Shown piece after piece: positions 21,101 to 28,167 of a stretch of DNA of 28,167 nucleotides. Positions within the stretch are counted from its first letter, which is position 1. Each line of letters starts with the position of its first letter. Origin of the DNA: Basidiobolus heterosporus B8920 (taxonomy: Eukaryota > Basidiobolomycota > Basidiobolomycetes > Basidiobolales > Basidiobolaceae); contig JNET01028456.1 of the NCBI GenBank assembly GCA_000697455.1, positions 1-28,167 on the forward strand, given 5' to 3'. The position numbers and the translations under genes were made by a program. Below the pieces are notes generated by a model, which was not told the origin of the DNA, searched no databases, and worked only from the letters and a program-made list of their open reading frames with translations.

Positions 21101-21530
21101 TCGTGTTATGTAATATTCGACGCTGAGAGTATTCATAATTTACTGAGGCCGCTAAATAACTGACCTTTGCTATGATCGTTGAAAAAACTAAACTCTGCCT
21201 TTGACGTAACGTACTCTAGTAACCACTTCGGTAAACCCACTTCAGACTCTTTTAATTCTAAATCAGGCACCAAGTAGCCAGGATAACTAAAGCCCTGTGT
21301 AGAGACTAATACTTTGCTACCACAGGTAAACCCAGTTTTTCTGAACCCTTCCAAAGGAAAACTAATGCGTCCAGAGCACACAGTCTCTTGTGGTATAATG
21401 GAAAAAGCAAAACTCTAAGAAGAATAAACCTATTTCAACAAGGATCCACTTTTGACTAGAGATTTCTCTATCAAGTTCATATGCTAGTAAACGTTACATG
21501 CAGGCTTTTACTTACTTGAGTTTCCAGCAT
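18102..21530 (-). CDS. Tandem-domain AAA ATPase, AFG2B/SPATA5L1-like
   Basis: Seventeen exons (21530-21516, 21414-21165, 21053-20896, 20830-20599, 20540-20435, 20356-20172, 20108-20026, 19970-19870, 19807-19684, 19626-19432, 19380-19274, 19191-19073, 19017-18948, 18888-18761, 18702-18550, 18487-18322, 18255-18102) encode 781 residues in one frame. Domain D1 has Walker A 'GVSGVGKS' (243-250) but a degenerate Walker B 'VVLIKD' and no clear arginine finger. D2 is intact: 'GPSGCGKT' (556-563), 'VVFFDEID' (D615, E616) and 'LRPGR'. The N-terminal 200 residues look like a Cdc48-N-type substrate domain. '[15 protein letters not shown]' and '[19 protein letters not shown]' fit AFG2B, a factor releasing Rlp24-type proteins from pre-60S ribosomes. 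D1 resembles PEX1 and PEX6 somewhat, but those proteins are longer. Family certain, subfamily tentative. Confidence 0.85.
20397..20430 (+). repeat. Perfect 17-base tandem duplication in an intron
   Basis: AGACTAGCAAACCGGGC occurs twice in a row (20397-20413, 20414-20430) inside the intron between exons 5 and 6 of the AAA ATPase gene. Perfect identity points to a recent duplication. Confidence 0.9.
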
Positions 21531-21894
21531 TTTCCTTTGTTTATACGTGTGCCTCGTTCTACGTTGGTTTCTTGAATATTTCTTTGAAATTCAAATAAAT
21601 CACTGGATTGTTATCTTTTTTTATTTAAATTTGATTTGATTTACTAGTAATAGTAGCTCACATTGATAAATTCTTTATTATCGTTGAATAAACGTAGTAT
21701 ATTACCATAATATATACAATGATAAAACTTACTTGCAGTAAGATTTGTGATTGTGTGCAGTGTATTAACGAAGACAGGTATTATGTAGACTGTTGTGTAT
21801 ACCGTCTGCATTCAAAAACCAGCAGTTGTGACAACTGATACGTTACATAAACAATTTGACAATGCCTTTTATTGTATACATATTTAATAAAACC
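21531..21894. promoter_or_regulatory. AAA ATPase promoter and uL15 3' region
   Basis: About 360 very AT-rich bases between two minus-strand genes. An AATAAA on the minus strand (21873-21868) lies 21 bases past the uL15 stop and is a likely polyadenylation signal. The rest probably includes the promoter of the ATPase gene. Confidence 0.5.
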
Positions 21895-22469
21895 TTAAGC
21901 AGTGAGGACAACACAGCCACCGGTTTCCTTAATCTTTTGCTCAGCACGACGAGAGACATAACGAGCCTTAACAATAACGGGTTGCTCAGGGAGACGGCCC
22001 TTGGCAAGAACCTTACCGAAACCGGCACGAAGAGTATCAATGACGGGGACGACCTCCTTGTTATCGGCGTACTTGACACGGGTTTGCTCGGAGACCAAAG
22101 TCCACAATTTGTCAAGATTGACAACAGGGCGGTAGTGCTTGTTGCGGGTCAAGTGGAAGTGGCGCATACCAACCTTACCGAAGTAACCAGGATGGTATTT
22201 ATCCATGTTGATACGGTGGTGATGCTGACCACCAGCAAGACCACGACCTCCTGGATGTTTTCTGTGCTTACCGACACGACCGTGACCGGCTGAAACGTGT
22301 CCACGCTTCTTTCTGTTCTTGGAGAATCTGGAAGGCTAAAGAAAATGAAAGATTAATAGAAGCTCCACAAATTACAATATCAATATCACTGGTAGACCCA
22401 TCCATCAACAATAAATTTGCCGATGGATAGTTATTTGATCAGTAGATACTGGTGAAGACCGCTTACCAT
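21895..22469 (-). CDS. RPL28: 60S ribosomal protein uL15 (yeast L28, human L27a)
   Basis: Two coding exons (22469-22467 and 22335-21895) encode 147 residues; yeast Rpl28 has 149. uL15 is a core large-subunit protein. The first coding exon is only the ATG, followed at once by the donor GTAAGC; the 131-base intron ends TTTAG before '[19 protein letters not shown]'. '[20 protein letters not shown]' is the family signature, and '[12 protein letters not shown]' and 'GCVVLTA' complete the C-terminal half. Starting codon-only exons are common in fungal ribosomal protein genes and place the intron where it can affect expression. The gene is divergent from the KNL2-like gene, 400 bases away. Codon use is strongly biased, as expected for high expression. 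Confidence 0.96.
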
Positions 22470-22869
22470 GTCTACAAGTCCAGAGGATGGAAAAGAGAAA
22501 GAGTAATATGCTTGTTGACAAACATATAAACCACGTATTTTTCCATTTTGCATAGGATCCACCAATCATCGAGTGCTATCTCACAAGGCCTGAACAATTT
22601 TATTACATGCATCTAGTTACATCTCAGTGTTTAGGTTATCCAATGTGATTAACTTAACCAAAGTCGGGTTTGAAATGCAGAGATAATATAATACGGAAAA
22701 ATAGGATTTCATCAAATTAACTATGAGTAGGTAGCCCATCCAATACATTCTGACTGCACTATTTGATGAGGAACTCAAAACAAAATCGGTTTCCATTCAT
22801 ACTAAGTCGCCTGGGCCAACAATCTTCTGTTTTTTGTCCTAACTATTCTTTCGTGTTTACGTACCATAT
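22470..22869. promoter_or_regulatory. Divergent promoter region of uL15 and the KNL2-like gene
   Basis: Four hundred AT-rich bases between divergent genes. TTTAGGTT near 22629, an ATCCAAT word near 22639 and a TTAACTTAACC run near 22650 are the only motifs I noticed; none of the exact TTAGGG double repeats is present here. Confidence 0.45.
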
Positions 22870-25416
22870 ATGTCGTGTCAAGATCGCGTCCCTTCGGAAG
22901 CAATCTTTCGAATTCCCGATTTCTCAGTGTTACGTTCACCTACACCTCGCTCTCGTTCTGTATCAAGATGTATGACACCAGCAGCGACGACTAGCGTACA
23001 TGAAATTAACAACATAACTCCTACGTCAAATCGATTCACACAACCTTTGCGTTTTGGCACTCCACAAGTTCAACCGCTAATAAATAATGGGTTAGCATAC
23101 GATAGACCAAAAACTTATCCTTTCTATCTCTAACCCCCTGACTATAGAGGACTTACTTCTGCCTTGTTTAAAAGAGAAGCAACTGCACCCGTAAGAATGC
23201 GAGAGGCCTCCATCCCTCTAACCGATATGTTCGGTACCGGTAGTAATCCATCTTTTGAGAGACTTTCTGTAACTAGCCCTATCCCACAGGTATACCTCTT
23301 CTACGAGTTTTAAGCCTCAGCTAGTGTGTTAACCTTCCATTATCTACGTTATAAAGCTTATCAGACGAACTTATTCTAAGCTTGAATCTGATGGGCTCGC
23401 GTCGAAGGACGTGTCAACAAATTCCATTCCATTCAAATCTCCAGAAAAACCGGCAGAAGTATTGGCAACCAAGACTACTACAAAGAAATCTACACAACCG
23501 AAGAAATTCGCAACCACCAAACAAATCAGTCCTCCAAAGGTTTTGCCTGAACATGATACAGCAGTTAGCAACGGTATGAATTCACAGACGAGTGAGGATG
23601 CTCTGACACAGAATCCTGCATTAGCAGTTTCAAGTGAGGGTTCTACGACGAGAGAGGGTGTTGAGCCTACTCCAGAAACTTCAGCAAGACCCATACCAGA
23701 AACCTCAAAAGCACGCGTATCTAAACGGCGGACGAATGTTGCAGCCAAATCGACGAATAAAGTCACAGCAAAACTCAAATCTAAGGTGAAAGCGAAGTCA
23801 CAGCTTGAATCTAGTGGGGAACCTACGGAACAACAACCAGTGAATTCTGCCAGCGGACCTGACTCTACACCAGACGAGAAGAGTACTGCTGATTCCATTA
23901 TTCTGAAGAAATGGTGGCTGAGAAAAGCGCGAACAGGAAACAAGGTAGTGTTAGTAAATATGCTGATTCTAGTCAATTGTAAACCAAGTTTAATCTTACG
24001 TTTGTAAAGCTTGCGAACTATGAATACTGGATCATCGTTGAAGGAGTGAGAGTGATGAGTGATCAAAGCCAACAAGTAAGCATTTAGGCATCTATAATAT
24101 TTCCCCATGAGCATTTACTGAACATCTGGGTGTATTTTAACCTTAAGAATTGGCACAGTTCTTTAATTTCTGAGCGTATTGACCGAACTACTCTAAAAAG
24201 CTTCACCGGCTCTATTTATCAGCTCTCCGGCCCCATTTCTCCACAAGGGATGTCAGCGGCTGGTAAGTAGACTTAATTTCATAAAAGTTTCAACAACTCT
24301 CTAACACTGGTGTTCTCCTTAGGCTTTTCCAAAGAATTTACCAATTTATTCAAGGACGGGTTTCCCGAGGAATGGAAATCCTGGATATGTGTTGAATTCG
24401 ATGGTGAACTTTCTTCAGAATTGAAATCTAAAAGCCGGCTATATAAAAGTAACTCGGCTAAGAAGAACGAACAAGAAAAGGGTTTGTTGGATTCAAGAGA
24501 TCTCTCATCTAAAACTTTAGTTTTTACGTGCTCACATAATTATCCAATATACTTGTAGAAGATGCACCAACAGCTCTCACGGAAATTGCAAATATTTCAC
24601 CTCAACCACAGGTTGATCACTTGGACTTTGATAACGAAAGCCTGGATCTTTCTTATAACGATCAACTGCAAATATCTCAAAATGATACCTCACCAGAAGA
24701 TATGGACTCCAAGGTTGTTGAGAAGACACCGAAAAAAGCACCTCGTCGATCCGGCAGAAAGCCGAAACCTCGCATTAATCTAGCAGCCAAATCAAGGACT
24801 CGTAAGACTGTGAAGAAAGAACAGCAAGAAGCACCAGAGATACAAAGCTTGGATGCTATACTAGATAGGAAAATCGTGGTCCCACAACAGGAGAAATCCA
24901 CATCAAGAGCCACATCTAGGAAATTAAAAATGAAGCTTAATAAGGCCGTCTCTAAAGAGACACGCATACCGGAAATCGAGCCTGACGTTCATACATCAGG
25001 TCACCAAGCGTCTACATCGTTGTCCAACAACTCACCTGTGAACGAAATGGAAACACATCCCAAGACTCCAGCCAGGGGTTCAGAAGCCTCATCAAAGGCC
25101 ACACATTCCAGAAAGTCTCAGGACTCAAAGGTATAAGTTTCTGTCAGTTGTGCGAATGGAACTTTATTAACTGTGTCACTTTTTATAGGCTGACCAAAGC
25201 AAGTTGGAGAGAAAGGGGGACAAAGAAAAGGAACCATCCAGTGAATCAGGAATTACCCGGTCCGGTCGCAGTGTTCGTAGACCTAGAGAGTTTTGGATCG
25301 TCGAGGATACCGATCAATCGCACACACCGTCAAAACGTGCTCGTCGGACTTCAGAGAAACCAGCACAATTAAAGCGGAAATCCGCACAAACCCGCAAGCG
25401 TAAAGAGAGATTTTAA
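22870..25416 (+). CDS. KNL2/M18BP1-like centromere protein (SANTA domain, CENP-C-like motif)
   Basis: Eight exons (22870-23090, 23148-23289, 23357-23944, 24010-24075, 24148-24262, 24323-24481, 24559-25130, 25189-25416) encode 696 residues. A SANTA domain spans about 305-403: 'KKWWLRKA', 'YEYWIIVEGVR', 'NWHSSLISERI', 'GSIYQLSGPI' and 'GFSKEFTNLFKDGFPEEWK'. SANTA domains are diagnostic of KNL2/M18BP1, which brings CENP-A to centromeres. Near the C-terminus 'TRSGRSVRRPREFW' (644-657) looks like the CENP-C motif that binds CENP-A nucleosomes and that plant and many vertebrate KNL2 proteins carry. The rest is low-complexity, rich in S, T, P, K, with basic stretches. No SANT/Myb domain is visible. 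The N-terminal exons are assigned by splice signals and frame only. Family call is strong; the centromere role is inferred. Confidence 0.82.
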
Positions 25417-25804
25417 TGTAGAGTGGATTGCAATTACTTTTGTCATATGTTTTGCAGAGTGCTTCGTTAACGCAATGGAACTGTACATAAATTTAGTTTC
25501 TCAGTCATCTCGAAGCTAGATCTTCTCTGAGTACGTTACATTGTGAGGTCTATCAATGTGATTAAGTTGGTGATACTTTTTGTTGTATAGGAATAAATTC
25601 TTCTTTGTCAATTGGTTGTGAATAGCATTTTAGTAAGTTACAAAATCGGTATCCGAAATTTTGATTCAATCCATAGCATCTTTTGACGTCACGTATAATG
25701 CATTCCTCATATCACCATTCCTCACTCCTAATCCGTTCTACTTAGTATATTTGTGACACCCTTTTTACACTTCTTTCTTGAACAGAGAACGTGAGTGACA
25801 AAGA
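25417..25804. promoter_or_regulatory. Intergenic region between KNL2-like gene and ERV14
   Basis: About 390 AT-rich bases in a head-to-tail gene pair. AATAAATTC near 25591 could be a polyadenylation signal for the upstream gene. TGACGTCA-like TTGACGTCACG at 25683-25693 resembles a CRE/ATF site and may belong to the ERV14 promoter. Confidence 0.45.
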
Positions 25805-26460
25805 ATGAGCGAGGTTATTATCTTTTTATTTGCCGTGATATTCTCAGCTCTGTTTTTGTTTGCCATGGTATTCTACGTACGTATCGAGTTCCAAATAAGT
25901 AGACTGCCGACGCTGCTAATTTACTCTTCTTTAGGCTATCATGCTAAGCGATCTAGAGTGTGACTATATTAACCCTATAGATCTGTGTAATAAACTAAAC
26001 CAGGTAAGGTCTACTTTTCTTTGAGAGTGCTTCTATTATCGATAATAAATCCACGTCTTCGTATACTATTTAGTTTATACTTCCAGAATATATTGGACAG
26101 TATCTGATATTTGTTATATTTCTACTAAGCGGAAATTGGTCGGCTTTGATCATCAATCTTCCTGTTGTGGCGTTCAACACGATGCGGTTAGTCTTCTGGA
26201 GAACCTCTGAAAGTAACGAACCTAACGAAACGTTATCTTCTTTAGTTTAACCAATGGAAAACACAAATATGACGCAACGGAGATATTTCGTACCCTTCCT
26301 GACCATAAAAAGGAGACATTTCTGAAGATGGGATTTTACTTGTTATGCTTCTTTTACTATCTATATAGGTGAGCGTTGGAAAATTCCACATCTATATTGA
26401 TATTCGTCTAAATTCTTTGTGATTGTTAGAATGATACTTGGTTTGGTCGAAGAGGACTAG
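25805..26460 (+). CDS. ERV14: Cornichon-family COPII cargo receptor
   Basis: Five exons (25805-25876, 25935-26003, 26074-26186, 26246-26368, 26430-26460) encode 135 residues; yeast Erv14 has 138. Cornichon proteins sit in ER and COPII vesicles and load membrane cargo. The first hydrophobic segment (about 4-24) leads to the signature '[20 protein letters not shown]', followed by '[20 protein letters not shown]', 'LPVVAFN' and '[20 protein letters not shown]'. A last hydrophobic segment '[19 protein letters not shown]' ends the protein. The start codon gives the expected short N-terminus. CAATAAAC at 26576 is a likely polyadenylation signal. Confidence 0.97.
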
Positions 26461-27050
26461 GCATCATGCTTGCTATGCGAAATTATCGAGGATATCAAAT
26501 GCAGGTGATTTTAGATCAGCCATGATAACTGCTACTGTGCTAGTTTATTTGTATGAATATTTCAACCTCAATCTCAATAAACAAGGTTGATATGTACTCT
26601 TGATTACTCTCACTCCCCATTCTAGTCTAACGCTCCCCCACTATATCTGCACACCTACCAACAATTTGATTTATGTTCCCCAGTTAGACAAGCTCCAAGA
26701 TTACAACTCACTAACTGCCGAATAGCGTCAGGTATTTCGTTCGAATCACGTGATATCGCGAAGGTCCTACTGAAGCTGGAAATCAGGGATGATGACTTTA
26801 TCACGTGACTGATTGGTCATGGGAAGTAAAAAGGACCATGGCTGCGTCAACATAAAATTAAGAAGCTATAGTAATACTTGAGCATACTTTCAACCTAGTC
26901 TTTACATACAGTTTTTTTCCTTTAATCTTAGATCCAAGTGTTCTGAAGTACCCTTTAATACTTTTCAAGTAAATAACGGATTATCAAGTTTATTTTCTAA
27001 GCGGTCACTTTCACTTCTCCACCCGAGTGCTTTGAATAGCGTACATAAAC
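26461..27050. promoter_or_regulatory. ERV14 3' region and ariadne promoter
   Basis: About 590 bases without a supported gene. Two TCACGTGA boxes (26746-26753 and 26801-26808) sit 250-300 bases before the ariadne start, with an ATTGGT (inverted CCAAT) at 26812-26817. The 100 bases before the ATG are pyrimidine-rich in patches. Confidence 0.55.
26746..26808 (+). promoter_or_regulatory. Pair of TCACGTGA boxes
   Basis: Two perfect palindromic octamers, 26746-26753 and 26801-26808, spaced 55 bases start to start, upstream of the ariadne gene. Likely bHLH (Cbf1/USF-type) sites. Confidence 0.55.
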
Positions 27051-28167
27051 ATGTCAGATATGGATTTCGATGAAGAATACCAGGAAGAAGCTAGTTTCGA
27101 AGAGGACGTTGATCTAGAGGAAGAAGAGGAAAGCGAATTCGATATGGAGGAGGAGGACGACGATGACGATGACGAACTCTTAGAAGACGACTACGAGTTG
27201 GACGGAGACGATATGGGCTTCAGTACCGTTATGCTGGAAAAGAACAAAAAGAGAATATATGAAGTGGACTTCACAGTTCTTTCAATTGAAGATATAGTTG
27301 AAAGTCAAAACAAAGAAGTCAACCATGTCTCTAATATTCTTGGACTTCCAGAACAGCAAGCTGCCACCTTACTTAGATATTTTCGTTGGAACAAAGAAAC
27401 ATTGATAGAAAGATATATGGATACACCAGAGAAAGTATTAAGTAAAGCTGGAATCATCACAAATGACACGGAATCAGTCAAGATCGCCAAGATCCCTGGC
27501 TTTGTGTGTGATATCTGTTGTGATGATGACCCGGATCTAGATACAGTGTCACTGTTATGTAATCATAGGTTTTGTATCAACTGTTATCAACACTACCTCG
27601 TTCAAAAGATCAAGGAAGAAGGAGAGAGTCGGAAGATTCAATGTCCCGGCGAAGGGTGTAATCTAGTGATTGACGAGAAAACCGTAGAGTTACTTGTCAG
27701 TCCGGCTGTTTACGAACGGTAGGTTTGGTTCACTCTTTAGAAATCCTTCGTAAGCGAAAATTGTTAATCATTTCTCGTATCTAGGTACCGGATGCTACTA
27801 AACCGTACCTACGTTGACGACAATGACCATTTGAGATGGTGCCCTGCTCCTAACTGCGAATATGCTGTCTCCTGCTATATCCCTCACACTTCTCTGTCTT
27901 CAATTGTTCCCACTGTAGTCTGTAAATGTGGGCATAAATTCTGCTTTGGCTGTGGCGTAGCTGATCACCAGCCATGCATTTGCGCATTGGTCAAGCAATG
28001 GATTAAAAAATGTGAGGATGATTCGGAAACTGCCAACTGGATCTCTGCTAACACTAAAGAGTGCCCGGCCTGTCACTCTACTATTGAGAAGAACGGTGGT
28101 TGCAATCACATGACCTGTAGAAAATGTCGACACGAGTTCTGTTGGGTGTGTATGGGACCTTGGTCGG
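27051..28167 (+). CDS. Ariadne-type RBR E3 ubiquitin ligase, 3' end beyond the window
   Basis: Exon 1 is 27051-27718 and exon 2 starts at 27785 and runs out of the window; 350 residues are visible of about 500-560 in the family. Ariadne ligases take ubiquitin from the E2 UBCH7 onto a RING2 cysteine and are switched on by neddylated cullins. The first 60 residues are extremely acidic, then comes a UBA-like region (about 85-130). RING1 starts at C153 ('CDICCDDDPDLDTVSLLCNH'). The IBR has 'RWCPAPNCEYAV' and 'CKCGHKFCFGCG'. RING2 starts 'CPACHSTIEKNGGCNHMTC', with the presumed catalytic Cys329. The Ariadne domain that inhibits the RING2 site lies beyond the window. The intron sits between codon positions 2 and 3 and restores 'YERYRMLLN'. 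Confidence 0.95.

Noticed and set aside
23371-24114. Minus-strand 247-codon open frame
   Set aside because: Shadow of the low-complexity exon 3 of the KNL2-like gene; its sequence is a reflection of the S/T/K-rich coding strand.
26735-26755. GTTCGAATC, a core of the tRNA B box
   Set aside because: The flanks do not pair as a T-stem and no anticodon arm or A box lies at the proper distance. It overlaps a TCACGTGA box.
1-28167. CRISPR arrays, operons or a prokaryotic accessory system
   Set aside because: No regularly spaced repeats; all genes are eukaryotic with spliceosomal introns.

Overview
The window is nuclear DNA of an intron-rich fungus. The evidence is 12 recognisable eukaryotic housekeeping genes cut by about 61 short GT-AG introns (46 to about 130 bases), AT-rich intergenic DNA and fungal-type versions of the bc1 subunit QCR2, eIF3g and APC11. 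Several genes are ones that familiar yeasts and moulds have mostly lost or diverged: a CARM1/PRMT4-type arginine methyltransferase, an AFG2B-like AAA ATPase, a SANTA-domain KNL2/M18BP1-like protein and UDP-glucose dehydrogenase. I infer an early-diverging fungus (Mucoromycota or Zoopagomycota grade); the exact lineage cannot be fixed from the sequence.

Layout. 1-2760: a graveyard of Ty1/copia-type LTR retrotransposon fragments in both orientations, with a solo LTR of another family inserted into one of them. 3210-4658 (-): QCR2. 6127-7524 (+): intronless UDP-glucose 6-dehydrogenase. 8228-9410 (+): eIF3g. 10446-11001 (+): APC11, whose reading frame appears to need a single-nucleotide exon. 11270-12878 (+): CARM1-like methyltransferase. 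13142-14605 (-): polyprenyl diphosphate synthase (COQ1). 14909-16362 (-): PHO13-type HAD phosphatase. 16601-17949 (-): COP9 signalosome subunit 6. 18102-21530 (-): two-domain AAA ATPase. 21895-22469 (-): ribosomal protein uL15. 22870-25416 (+): KNL2-like centromere protein. 25805-26460 (+): cornichon/ERV14. 27051 to the window end (+): ariadne-type RBR ubiquitin ligase, cut by the window edge.

The genes do not form one pathway. Themes recur: mitochondrial respiration (QCR2, COQ1), translation and ribosome assembly (eIF3g, uL15, AFG2B-like), and ubiquitin/cullin control (APC11, CSN6, ariadne). Exact 12-base TTAGGG-type double repeats occur four times, all outside coding sequence, and three TCACGTGA boxes also lie in intergenic or promoter DNA.

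The best candidates for something new are the one-base exon in APC11, the fungal KNL2-like protein carrying both a SANTA domain and a CENP-C-like motif, the degenerate first ATPase domain of the AFG2B-like protein, and the dispersed telomere-like promoter motifs. All exon structures were worked out by hand from splice signals, frame and family alignment from memory; no search was run.
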